A stretch of DNA of 24,408 nt from JAFDZW01 sp035632315. Lineage in GTDB: Bacteria > Bacteroidota > Ignavibacteria > Palsa-1295. The stretch spans positions 1-24,408 of the forward strand of contig DASQGZ010000009.1 in NCBI GenBank assembly GCA_035632315.1. The letters run 5' to 3'. Shown here piece by piece: positions 1 to 6,782 of the stretch. Positions within the stretch are counted from its first letter, which is position 1, and each line of letters begins with the position of its first letter. Position numbers and translations under genes: made by a program. Below the pieces are notes generated by a model. The model had not been told where the DNA came from. It searched no databases and was given only the letters and a program-made list of their open reading frames with translations.

Positions 1-1
1 T

Positions 2-862
2 GGCGACCCGCATACAGAAAAAACGGAAGCGCTTTTTCGTACATTCGGTCGCTTCGTCGAAAGCCTCGGCGGCAGATACATCACTGCCGAAGATGTTGGC
101 ACATCCGTCAATGAGATGGTGCATATTTTTCACGAGACGAAATATGTGACGGGCATACCATTCGAGCTTGGCGGCTCGGGCGATCCTTCACCGGTGACGG
201 CGTACGGTACGTTCTGCGGCATCAAAGCCTGCGCGAATGTTCGCTTCGGCAGCGATTCACTCGAAGGAAAAAAAGTTGCTATTCAAGGCGCGGGACATGT
301 TGCTTCGACGCTTGCGAAACATCTTTCGGAAGCCGGCGCAAAAATTTTCATCACGGATATTTACGAAGACAAAGCGCGCGAAGTCGCGAGTGCGACCGGC
401 GCAACCGTCGTGAAGGCCAATGAGATCTTCGATGTCGATTGCGACATCTTCACCCCTGCGGCGCTTGGTGCAAGCATTAACGACGAGACGATCCCCAAGC
501 TCAAGTGCTCGATCCTCGCCGGACCTGCGAACAATCAGCTTGCCGATGAAGACAAGCATTCGAAAGAGCTTGTCAAACGCGATATTATGTACGCACCGGA
601 TTATGTCATTAATGCCGGCGGACTCATCAATGTTGCGAGCGAACTCGAAGGCTACTCGCAAGCGCGCGCGCTCAAGCAGGCAGAGAATATTTATAACACG
701 CTGCTTCGCATTTTAAAACACTCAGCCGAAGCGCACGTCACGACGATCGAAGCTTCAAACCACATCGTTGAAGAACGACTCGCAGCCATCAGCGCAACCA
801 AACGAATCTACGCGTCGCAGTCCCACTTCTCCGGCAGATTCGGAGAGAGTTGGAAGCGGTAA
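2..862 (+). CDS. Leucine/valine-type amino acid dehydrogenase, 3' part (5' end outside window)
   Basis: NAD-dependent oxidative deamination of branched-chain amino acids to 2-oxo acids in the cytoplasm. The reading frame is open from base 2 to the stop at 862, about 286 residues, against roughly 350-370 for the whole enzyme, so the first fifth lies outside the window, including the catalytic lysine region. Visible family signatures are 'KTEALFRTFGRFV' and 'ITAEDVGTSV' near the left edge, then 'GGSGDPSPVTAYGTF', a Rossmann nucleotide-binding motif 'VAIQGAGHVAS' followed by an acidic residue in 'ITDIYED', and 'YAPDYVINAGGLINVASE'. These are hallmarks of the Glu/Leu/Phe/Val dehydrogenase family, and 'GDPHTEKTEALFR' favours leucine dehydrogenase over glutamate dehydrogenase. 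It is the only + strand gene and converges on gpmA with a 62-bp gap. Exact substrate (Leu, Val or Phe) cannot be settled from sequence alone. Confidence 0.9.
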   Translation, partial: GDPHTEKTEALFRTFGRFVESLGGRYITAEDVGTSVNEMVHIFHETKYVTGIPFELGGSGDPSPVTAYGTFCGIKACANVRFGSDSLEGKKVAIQGAGHVASTLAKHLSEAGAKIFITDIYEDKAREVASATGATVVKANEIFDVDCDIFTPAALGASINDETIPKLKCSILAGPANNQLADEDKHSKELVKRDIMYAPDYVINAGGLINVASELEGYSQARALKQAENIYNTLLRILKHSAEAHVTTIEASNHIVEERLAAISATKRIYASQSHFSGRFGESWKR

Positions 863-924
863 AATAAACCTACCTCCGCTGGAGTGGATTTCAATAACAG
901 TAGCGCCGACTGAACCCGGAGCTG

Positions 925-1542
925 CTAATTTGGCAGCTTCAATGTCTCCTTCGAAAGAATCTTTCCGTTCTCATCTATTTCATAAATGATCGGCTCGGCG
1001 TTTGGGATGTTGAGTTCGACGACTTCGTCTTTCGTGAGTTTATCGAGTTCCATAACGATAGCGCGAAGTGAGTTGCCGTGCGCGGAAACGAGGACGTTCT
1101 TGCCTTCGGTGACGAGCGGCATAATGTTCTTGTCAAAATACGGCAGCGTGCGCGCGGCGGTATCTTTAAGGCTCTCACCGTTCGGCGGAGGAACATCGTA
1201 ACTGCGGCGCCAGATCTTCACTTGGTCGGCGCCAAATTCTTTCGCGGATTCGGCTTTGTTCTTGCCTTGCAGGTCGCCATACATTCGCTCGTTCAATGCC
1301 GCATCTTTCACTATTGGCACCAGTTCCTGATCCGCCCCGCGCAAGGCTTCGGTCGTGGTATCGATCGCGCGAATAAGTACGGACGTAAATGCCACGTCAA
1401 TCGGAATGTCCTTCAGTAATTTTCCGCATTCATACGCATCGCGGCGGCCTTGATCGGAAAGTCCGATGTCGATCCAGCCCGTAAAGCGGTTCTCTTTGTT
1501 CCATTCGGATTCGCCGTGACGAAGCAAGATCAGCTTGGACAT
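925..1542 (-). CDS. gpmA: 2,3-bisphosphoglycerate-dependent phosphoglycerate mutase
   Basis: Interconverts 3- and 2-phosphoglycerate in glycolysis and gluconeogenesis through a phosphohistidine. The 205-residue protein has the histidine phosphatase signature 'LLRHGESEWN' (phosphoryl-accepting His9), the substrate-loop motif 'ERMYGDLQG' (residues 85-93), and the second catalytic histidine in 'SAHGNSLRA' (His155). It is a short form compared with the roughly 250-residue E. coli enzyme. It starts with ATG; the upstream A-rich leader contains only a weak AGAG. The stop codon falls in a small inverted repeat (920-938, AGCTGC/GCAGCT) that could help end transcription, but no U-tract follows. It lies downstream of mreD on the same strand, separated by a heptamer-repeat gap, so it probably forms its own unit. 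Confidence 0.95.
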   Translation of the reverse strand: MSKLILLRHGESEWNKENRFTGWIDIGLSDQGRRDAYECGKLLKDIPIDVAFTSVLIRAIDTTTEALRGADQELVPIVKDAALNERMYGDLQGKNKAESAKEFGADQVKIWRRSYDVPPPNGESLKDTAARTLPYFDKNIMPLVTEGKNVLVSAHGNSLRAIVMELDKLTKDEVVELNIPNAEPIIYEIDENGKILSKETLKLPN

Positions 1543-1596
1543 ATTTGCTCTAATGTAAATTTTCTAAACCTTCAGAACTCATAACGCTTGAAATAC

Positions 1597-1656
1597 ATGA
1601 TGAAGGATGAAAAACATACTTCGTTACTTTTTTTCATTCATCATTCATCCTTTCCC
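1597..1656. repeat. Degenerate heptamer repeat, inverted halves (GATGAAG type)
   Basis: The left half reads GATGAAG-GATGAAA and the right half CATTCAT-CATTCAT-CCTTTCC. Both are on a 7-bp period, and the right half is approximately the reverse complement of the left. Together they fill the gpmA-mreD gap and could fold into an imperfect hairpin in RNA. The right half ends directly at the mreD stop codon. It is one of several arrays in the window that share the 7-bp period but not the sequence. Confidence 0.7.
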
Positions 1657-2139
1657 CTAATACAGTGGCCGCCGCGAGCTCCAAAGCATCGGGATCACCG
1701 CGATGATCGTCGTATAGATTGCGGCAAGTCCTGCCTGCCCCAGAAAATAATCGACGACCCCGACGCCGCTGGCGAGTTTGAAGAGCATATAATAAATAAT
1801 GCCATTCAAGAATGCGCCGACAGCGACGAAGAGCAAGAACGGCCAGTTGCGAATGCGCTGCTCGGTTTCTTCTTCGTTATAAAAATAGCCGAGTAAAAAC
1901 CCGACGATCGCAAATGAAAGCGAATGCGAACCGAGCGAACCGCTCGAAAGAATGTCGAGCAAAAGCCCGATACAAAACCCGACGATCTCGCCGGCAAGTT
2001 GTCCGCGGCGGATGACCGTCCAGACAAGATAGATCAGCCCGAGGTCGGGCACAGCGCCAAGGATCGAGATCGCATTGGAAAGCACCACTTGCAGAACCAC
2101 TGCAAGGATCGCGATCGCTCCTTCGATGAGATATGGCAC
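1657..2139 (-). CDS. mreD: Rod shape-determining protein MreD
   Basis: Polytopic inner-membrane partner of MreC in the elongasome that directs lateral peptidoglycan synthesis. The 160-residue product is almost entirely hydrophobic, with about five predicted membrane segments beginning at 'IEGAIAILAVVLQVVL', and has the MreD-type core 'GLLLDILSSGSLGSHSLSFAIVG' pattern (acidic residue after a hydrophobic stretch, then a Gly/Ser-rich turn). The start codon is GTG, three bases after the mreC stop codon, implying translational coupling; no better ATG exists upstream. MreD sequences diverge strongly, so the call leans on position after mreB-mreC as well as on topology. It is the last gene of the cluster; mrdA (PBP2) and rodA, which often follow, are absent here. 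Confidence 0.88.
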   Translation of the reverse strand: MPYLIEGAIAILAVVLQVVLSNAISILGAVPDLGLIYLVWTVIRRGQLAGEIVGFCIGLLLDILSSGSLGSHSLSFAIVGFLLGYFYNEEETEQRIRNWPFLLFVAVGAFLNGIIYYMLFKLASGVGVVDYFLGQAGLAAIYTTIIAVIPMLWSSRRPLY

Positions 2140-2142
2140 CGG

Positions 2143-3009
2143 CTACTTCCCCGCTTTCTTTTGCGACTTCGTGAGTTCGTCCGATATGCGCGATTCGAAC
2201 GCGCTGCGTTCTTTGTCGCTCGCGCCGTCTTTTAATACGACGAAGCAATGTTCGATCTCGAGCGGATGCGCCGCCGGTTGAACATAAATTTTTCGAAACA
2301 GAGAATTTTGTTCGTCTTCGACGCGCGTGACCGTCCCGACCGGAATATCCGACGGGAAGAACGTCGAGTACTCGCTCGTGACAACGAGATCGCCCGATTG
2401 AATGTCGAGCGCTTTCGGGATATTGCGCACAATCAGTTCGTCGCCGCCTTCCCATGCGATAATGCCATCGACACGCGTGCGGCTCGTCTTGACAGCGACG
2501 CGAAGACTCGTATTGAAAAGCCCCTCTGCCATCGAGAATCCGCCGCTCGTCGCATATATTTTTCCGACAAGTCCGGCATCGGTAATGACCGGCATTCCCT
2601 TTTCGACACCGCTCGATTCTCCGATAGAAAGCGTCATCATATTTCGTTCGAAGACAGTTGTTTTGCCGACAATATCGGCAGCGATCACTTTCCAGCCGGG
2701 TTCGAGTTTTAAGCCGAGCAATTTTCTAAGCTCTTCGTTCTCGCCTTTAGCCTGGCGCAATTCGGAAAGCTCGGAACTCATTAAGATATTGCGGTCGCGA
2801 AGTTCGCTGTTCTCGCGCGAAATTGCAAACGGGTTAGGGATCCACGAGCCGGCGGATTGCAGAGAGCCGACAATAACGGTGGTCATCGCGCGCAACGGCT
2901 GGATCTCATTGGTGCGCGAGCTTGCCATCAGAAAGAAGGACAACGTTACCAGCGCCGCGAGGACGACATATTCTTTGAAGAGAATAATGAGGTTGATGAG
3001 CCGGCGCAT
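2143..3009 (-). CDS. mreC: Rod shape-determining protein MreC
   Basis: Periplasmic scaffold of the elongasome, linking cytoplasmic MreB to the cell-wall synthases. The 288-residue protein has a short cytoplasmic start, one membrane segment at about residues 12-30, a predicted coiled coil at about 63-98 ('ENSELRDRNILMSSELSELR'), and then the two beta-barrel lobes of the MreC family, with the typical 'VGKTTVFERNMMTLSIG', 'GMPVITDAGLVGKI' and 'GDLVVTSEYSTFFPSDIPVG' stretches. The last 20 or so residues are charged (Lys/Asp/Glu) and probably disordered. It starts with ATG and lacks an obvious Shine-Dalgarno site. It is separated from mreB by 111 bp that holds a repeat-derived hairpin, and it is followed almost immediately by mreD. 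Confidence 0.95.
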   Translation of the reverse strand: MRRLINLIILFKEYVVLAALVTLSFFLMASSRTNEIQPLRAMTTVIVGSLQSAGSWIPNPFAISRENSELRDRNILMSSELSELRQAKGENEELRKLLGLKLEPGWKVIAADIVGKTTVFERNMMTLSIGESSGVEKGMPVITDAGLVGKIYATSGGFSMAEGLFNTSLRVAVKTSRTRVDGIIAWEGGDELIVRNIPKALDIQSGDLVVTSEYSTFFPSDIPVGTVTRVEDEQNSLFRKIYVQPAAHPLEIEHCFVVLKDGASDKERSAFESRISDELTKSQKKAGK

Positions 3010-3020
3010 GCTGCTTAAAA

Positions 3021-3120
3021 AAGTAACGAGTAAGACGTAACGAGCGGAGTGTGTAGGCCGCGCAGCAGGTTCTGTTCCGCCACATCGGCCAGGTGCTCGT
3101 TACGCATTACTCGTCAGACT
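3021..3120. repeat. Heptamer-repeat hairpin between mreB and mreC (GTAACGA type)
   Basis: The left arm is a 7-bp-period array (AGTAACG-AGTAAGA-CGTAACG). The right arm is its near reverse complement: 3026-3045 pairs with 3095-3114 at 18 of 20 positions. Inside lies a second pair, GGCCG at 3056-3060 and CGGCC at 3086-3090. The element occupies almost the whole intergenic gap and, if mreB and mreC are co-transcribed, would fold in the mRNA directly upstream of mreC. It has no U-tract, so it is not a standard intrinsic terminator; mRNA stabilisation or partial attenuation is conceivable. Confidence 0.75.
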
Positions 3121-4140
3121 CTAATAACGCTTACTCTTGATCAAAACTTTCATAAATTTTTGAATATCTTCCATCACGCGCCCGGCGCCGCGAACGACCG
3201 CTGTCAATGGATCGTCGGCAACGTGGACCGGAAGATTCGTCTCCAGCCGCAAGCGTTCATCTAATCCCTTCAATAATGCTCCTCCGCCTGAGAGCATCAT
3301 TCCGCGATCGAGGATATCGGCAGAAAGCTCCGGCGGTGTGCGTTCGAGGCTGCGCTTGACGGCTTCGACGATCTGATTAACCGGCTCTGCAAGCGCATCG
3401 CGAACTTCGACGCTCGAGACTTCGATCGTTTTCGGAATACCGGCAACAAGATCGCGCCCTTTGACTTCGACCATCAACTCTTCTTCGAGCGGCATCGCGC
3501 TGCCGACCTGACACTTGATCAGCTCCGCGGTGCGCTCACCGATGAGCATATTATACTGCTTCTTGAAAAACAATGTTACGGCTTCGGTGAGTTCATCGCC
3601 GGCGGTGCGAAGCGATTCCTGATTGACGATCCCCGACAGTGCGATCACGGCAATTTCTGTTGTGCCGCCACCAATGTCGATGATGATATTTCCGACTGCC
3701 GCATCGACATCGAGCCCGATGCCGATCGCCGCTGCCATCGGTTCATAAATAAGATGGACTTCTTTTGCGCCGGCATGTTCGGCGCTATCGCGCACGGCGC
3801 GTTTTTCTACTTCGGTGATGCCGCTCGGCACGCTCACGATTATTCTGCGCGACGGCAGCCACGACGGGTGGCATTTCTTGATGAGCGAACGCAGCATTCC
3901 TTCGGCGATCTCGAAATCAGCGATCACGCCGTCTTTCATCGGACGGATCGTCTGAATATCGCGGTGTGTTCTGCCGAGCATCGCCTGTGCTTCGCGGCCG
4001 ACCGCAATGATCTTTTTCGTTGTCGTATCGTATGCAACGATCGAAGGCTCGTTGAGTACAATGCCCTTGCCCTTCATAAAGATCAGCGTGTTCGCTGTCC
4101 CAAGGTCGATCGCAATATCTGCGCTGAAAAGATTTAGCAT
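3121..4140 (-). CDS. mreB: Rod shape-determining protein MreB (actin-like ATPase)
   Basis: Actin-homologous filament protein on the inner face of the cytoplasmic membrane that orients cell-wall elongation. The 339-residue length is typical of the family. ATP-binding motifs of the actin/Hsp70 fold are present: phosphate-1 'DLGTANT' (12-18), connect region 'EPMAAAIGIGLD' (133-144), phosphate-2 'DIGGGTTE' (155-162) and the adenosine motif 'SGGGALLKGL' near residue 289. The N-terminal 'MLNLFSADIA' resembles the short hydrophobic start of MreB proteins. ATG start, with no Shine-Dalgarno site; an AGTGGTC-type heptamer array begins within a few bases of the start codon. It follows purH and precedes mreC on the same strand. 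Confidence 0.98.
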   Translation of the reverse strand: MLNLFSADIAIDLGTANTLIFMKGKGIVLNEPSIVAYDTTTKKIIAVGREAQAMLGRTHRDIQTIRPMKDGVIADFEIAEGMLRSLIKKCHPSWLPSRRIIVSVPSGITEVEKRAVRDSAEHAGAKEVHLIYEPMAAAIGIGLDVDAAVGNIIIDIGGGTTEIAVIALSGIVNQESLRTAGDELTEAVTLFFKKQYNMLIGERTAELIKCQVGSAMPLEEELMVEVKGRDLVAGIPKTIEVSSVEVRDALAEPVNQIVEAVKRSLERTPPELSADILDRGMMLSGGGALLKGLDERLRLETNLPVHVADDPLTAVVRGAGRVMEDIQKFMKVLIKSKRY

Positions 4141-4176
4141 AATGTCAGTGGTCAGTGGCCAGTGATCAATGTCCAG
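4141..4176. repeat. Heptamer array (AGTGGTC type) in front of mreB
   Basis: Five consecutive 7-bp units: AATGTC(A), AGTGGTC, AGTGGCC, AGTGATC and AATGTCC, in the 45-bp purH-mreB gap. On the transcribed strand the array occupies the place where the ribosome binding site of mreB would be. The same heptamer type flanks the start of purH and the end of purN, so three consecutive gene junctions carry it. Confidence 0.8.
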
Positions 4177-4185
4177 AAAAAATCA

Positions 4186-5721
4186 TTAATGTTTAAAGTG
4201 CCGCATACCGGTTAAGACAAGCGCAACGTTTCGCTCGTTCGCGGCGGCGATCACTTCCGCATCGCGCACCGAGCCGCCGGGTTCGATCACGGCAACTGCG
4301 CCGGCATCTGCAGCTTCGACGAGTCCGTCGGCGAACGGGAAAAATGCATCGCTCGCGACAAACGACCCTTTCAGATCATGCCCAAACCGTTTGGCGTTCG
4401 CTGCGGCGATGCGGCTTGAAGCGACGCGCGATGTCTGCCCACCGCCAATGCCGACGGTATGCGCAAACCCTCCGTCAGTACGTGCATAAACAATAGCGTT
4501 GCTCTTTACGTGCTTACAAACTTTCCACGCAAATATAAGCGTTTCAAGCTCTTCGGGTGTGACAGCGCGTTTGGTGACCGAGACAAGTTCGCTCGCCGCG
4601 ACAAGGCTGTGATCGCGATCTTGCGTCAGCGTGCCGCCAACGATCGACCGTGACTGCTGTTCGCGTGCAAGTGTCGCCGTTAACAGATCGGCATTGAATT
4701 TCAACAAACGGCGATCTTTTTTCTTTTTTAATATGTCGAGCGCATCGTCATCGAACGAAGGCGCGAGGATCACTTCGCTGAAAAATTCATTGATGCGTTC
4801 GGCAAGCACTTTTGTGCACGCGCGGTTCATCACGATGATCCCGCCGAACGGAGACTCGGTATCTGTTTTAAATGCCCGCTCGAATGCATCGAGCACATCC
4901 GAGCCTTCGGCAATGCCGCACGGATTGGTATGCTTGATGATGCCGACGACCGCTTTTTTCTCGTCGGTAAACTCACCGATGAGTTCGAGCGATGCCGATG
5001 CGTCGATATAATTATTGAACGAGAGTTCTTTACCCCAGAGCTGATCGTAGAGTCCGCGAAGCTCGGAGCCCGATACAATGGCTTTCTGATGCGGGTTTTC
5101 GCCGTAGCGAAGACGTGCGCCGGTATAACCGATGAAATAATCCGCGATCGCGCGATCGTAACGAACAACGTGCTCGAACGCTTCAGCGGCAAGCTTCAAG
5201 CGTAACTGGTTTCCTGTCTTGCCGTCATTCGCTGAAAACTCCTCGATGAATGTCGGATACTGCGCCGGTGAGGTCAAGAGCGTTACGCTATCATAATTTT
5301 TTGCAGCGCTGCGCAGCATCGCCGGCCCGCCGATGTCGATGTTCTCGACGATCTCTTCATGCGTCGAATTGGGATTTGCGACGGTCGCCTCGAACGGATA
5401 CAGATTCACGACAAGCAGATCGATCGGTTTTATTTTATGCTCGGTCGCTTGCACGACGTGGATGGGATCGTCGCGGCGATAAAGCAAACCGCCGTGAACA
5501 GCCGGATGCAGCGTCTTGACGCGGCCATCCATCATCTCCGGAAAATTCGTGAGGTCGGTGATGCTTTTTACATCGAAACCGTGTTCGCGCAAAAATCTTT
5601 CTGTACCGCCGGTTGAATATAATTCGACGTGATGCTTGATCAAAATTTCTGCAAGCCCTTTTAGCCCCGATTTATCGGAGACGGAAATGATGGCGGTTTT
5701 TATTTTGATGGGGTGATCCAT
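4186..5721 (-). CDS. purH: Bifunctional AICAR formyltransferase / IMP cyclohydrolase
   Basis: Catalyses the last two steps of de novo purine synthesis: AICAR to FAICAR using 10-formyltetrahydrofolate, then ring closure to IMP. At 511 residues it has the usual family length. The N-terminal MGS-like cyclohydrolase domain contains 'STGGT' and 'KTLHPAVHGGLL' (69-80). The transformylase domain contains 'RYGENPHQKA' (205-214), the catalytic Lys-His pair in 'KHTNPCG' (263-269), and 'KSNAIVYA' towards the C-terminus, with a final 'EPGGSVRDAEVIAAA' stretch. ATG start; instead of a Shine-Dalgarno site, the leader contains AGTGGTC-type heptamers. It lies between purN (69-bp gap) and mreB (45-bp gap), which agrees with the purH-mreBCD order of Bacteroidota and Chlorobiota. 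Confidence 0.98.
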   Translation of the reverse strand: MDHPIKIKTAIISVSDKSGLKGLAEILIKHHVELYSTGGTERFLREHGFDVKSITDLTNFPEMMDGRVKTLHPAVHGGLLYRRDDPIHVVQATEHKIKPIDLLVVNLYPFEATVANPNSTHEEIVENIDIGGPAMLRSAAKNYDSVTLLTSPAQYPTFIEEFSANDGKTGNQLRLKLAAEAFEHVVRYDRAIADYFIGYTGARLRYGENPHQKAIVSGSELRGLYDQLWGKELSFNNYIDASASLELIGEFTDEKKAVVGIIKHTNPCGIAEGSDVLDAFERAFKTDTESPFGGIIVMNRACTKVLAERINEFFSEVILAPSFDDDALDILKKKKDRRLLKFNADLLTATLAREQQSRSIVGGTLTQDRDHSLVAASELVSVTKRAVTPEELETLIFAWKVCKHVKSNAIVYARTDGGFAHTVGIGGGQTSRVASSRIAAANAKRFGHDLKGSFVASDAFFPFADGLVEAADAGAVAVIEPGGSVRDAEVIAAANERNVALVLTGMRHFKH

Positions 5722-5724
5722 GGG

Positions 5725-5755
5725 GCAGTGTTTAGTGGTCAGTGGTCAGTTGATC
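5725..5755. repeat. Heptamer array (AGTGGTC type) in front of purH
   Basis: Two perfect units of AGTGGTC at 5734-5747, with degenerate units on both sides (GCAGTGTTT and AGTTGATC). It begins four bases upstream of the purH start codon. It is the inverse of the array at 5820-5850 inside the end of purN, so the two could pair across the roughly 65-nt A/T-rich spacer. Confidence 0.7.
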
Positions 5756-5789
5756 GTTTTTAATAAGTTATATCACTATCATTTTGTAC

Positions 5790-6419
5790 TTACCGCTTTG
5801 AATCATCCGACGCATTCTTACTGGCCACTGGCCACCGGTCACTGACCACTATTTGTAATGCTCTCGGATACAATTCGTGCTCCAACAGAAGCACACGCTT
5901 CGCAAGTATCTCGGCGGTGTCGCCAGCAAGTACATCGCATTCGGCTTGTGCGATGATCTCACCGGAATCGTAATCGGCATCGACGAAATGTACTGTCGCG
6001 CCGGTCTTTTTTGCTCCGGAAGCGATCACTGCGCGATGCACATTCATTCCGTACATCCCTTCTCCGCCGAATGCCGGCAAGAGCGACGGATGAATATTCA
6101 CAAGCCTGCCCCGAAACTCGCGAACGACCGCCGCAGGAATTTTTTTCATATACCCCGCAAGCGCGATGATATCGATCTTGTGCTCGCCAAGTACGCGAAG
6201 CATTTCTTCGCCGAGATGTTCTTCGCTATTTGCCATTGCGCCCGAAAGATGAACAGCCGCAATGCCGCTGTTTCTTGCATAAGCAAGCGCTTCGGCGTCG
6301 GAATTATTCGAAAGCACAAGTTCGAGACTGATGCCGCCGAGAGCGCCCGAGCGGATCGCCCGATCGATGGCACGAAGATTCGATCCTTTCCCGGAAGCAA
6401 AAACGGCAAGACGAAGCAA
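5790..6419 (-). CDS. purN: Phosphoribosylglycinamide formyltransferase
   Basis: Transfers a formyl group from 10-formyltetrahydrofolate to GAR in de novo purine synthesis. The 209-residue protein has the phosphate-binding 'FASGKGSNLRAI' (7-18) and the catalytic trio Asn108 and His110 in 'NIHPSLLP' plus Asp151 in 'DADYDSGEII'. The 'FGGEGMYGMNVH' insertion after HPSLLP is the form seen in Bacteroidota/Chlorobiota. The start is TTG; no ATG precedes it in frame. The normal protein ends near 'YPRALQIV'. The following 19 residues are an odd tail, and residues 191-200 (VSDRWPVAS) are encoded by an AGTGGTC-type heptamer array. Probably first gene of a purN-purH unit; a possible TAAATTTG promoter element lies 22 bp upstream. 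Confidence 0.95.
   Translation of the reverse strand: MLRLAVFASGKGSNLRAIDRAIRSGALGGISLELVLSNNSDAEALAYARNSGIAAVHLSGAMANSEEHLGEEMLRVLGEHKIDIIALAGYMKKIPAAVVREFRGRLVNIHPSLLPAFGGEGMYGMNVHRAVIASGAKKTGATVHFVDADYDSGEIIAQAECDVLAGDTAEILAKRVLLLEHELYPRALQIVVSDRWPVASKNASDDSKR
5820..5850. repeat. Heptamer array (ACTGGCC type) inside the 3' end of purN
   Basis: Units ACTGGCC, ACTGGCC, ACCGGTC, ACTGACC and a partial ACTATTT, in strict 7-bp register. It is the same repeat family as the arrays before purH and mreB but in the opposite orientation. It is read in frame as the C-terminal tail of PurN, about 30 bp before the stop codon. Confidence 0.8.
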
Positions 6420-6441
6420 CGCCTGGTTGAATGTGAAAGTA

Positions 6442-6449
6442 CAAATTTA
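6442..6449 (-). promoter_or_regulatory. Possible Bacteroidota-type -7 element for purN
   Basis: On the - strand this reads TAAATTTG, matching the TAnnTTTG consensus of the Bacteroidota housekeeping promoter, 22 bp upstream of the purN TTG start. No TTG motif is present at the expected -33 position, where the AATTGAG heptamer array begins. An 8-bp A/T-rich match can occur by chance. Confidence 0.3.
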
Positions 6450-6454
6450 CGGGA

Positions 6455-6510
6455 AATTGAGAATTGTGAATTGAGAATTGTGAAATAGTGAGTTTTGAAT
6501 GTTGAATTAT
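6455..6510. repeat. Heptamer array (AATTGAG/AATTGTG type) upstream of purN
   Basis: Eight units in 7-bp register: AATTGAG, AATTGTG, AATTGAG, AATTGTG, AAATAGT, GAGTTTT, GAATGTT and GAATTAT. The first four alternate strictly and the rest decay. The array directly abuts the MITE-like element at 6512. Together with that element and a second array it fills most of the gap between purN and the small T9SS protein gene (6420-6782). Confidence 0.85.
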
Positions 6511-6511
6511 C

Positions 6512-6657
6512 TGTCATTCTGAGCGAGCAAAGCGACTGAAGAATCCCCTGATGTCTTGTACCGACTTACATTATACAATACATCAGGGGATTACCACGGA
6601 CTGCGCGGAAATATTTGTGTGAATTCAAGATCATCTCGCGCAGTCCTCGCAATGACA
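6512..6657. repeat. MITE-like palindromic element, family A, copy 1
   Basis: 146-bp non-coding element with imperfect terminal inverted repeats TGTCATTCTGAG and CTCGCAATGACA. It contains two internal hairpins. The first is 6542-6560 paired with 6574-6592 (18 of 19 positions) around a 13-nt loop. The second is GGACTGCGCG (6598-6607) with CGCGCAGTCC (6637-6646). A second copy lies at 9019-9161 with the first hairpin in inverted orientation. No ORF or transposase is present. It is flanked by heptamer arrays on both sides. Confidence 0.8.
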
Positions 6658-6665
6658 TTCCCCAA

Positions 6666-6714
6666 GACCTAACACCTAATCCCCCTAACACCCGACCACT
6701 GACCACTGGCCCCT
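6666..6714. repeat. Heptamer array (CACCTAA to GACCACT type)
   Basis: Seven units in 7-bp register: GACCTAA, CACCTAA, TCCCCCT, AACACCC, GACCACT, GACCACT and GGCCCCT. The unit sequence shifts along the array from CCTAA-like to the ACTGGCC-like type seen at purN/purH. It ends at the A-tract of the terminator at 6717. Confidence 0.75.
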
Positions 6715-6716
6715 GC

Positions 6717-6752
6717 AAAAAAAAATGGCGGGATTGCAAACTTTACCCGCCA
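6717..6752 (-). terminator. Intrinsic terminator of the two-gene secreted-protein operon
   Basis: On the - strand, a TGGCGGG/CCCGCCA stem (6746-6752 with 6726-6732) and a 13-nt loop are followed by nine consecutive U residues (6725-6717). It begins 30 bp after the stop codon of the small T9SS protein gene, the classic position for Rho-independent termination. Confidence 0.88.
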
Positions 6753-6782
6753 CTTCGCTTTTATCGTCTTCCCCTCGTACGC

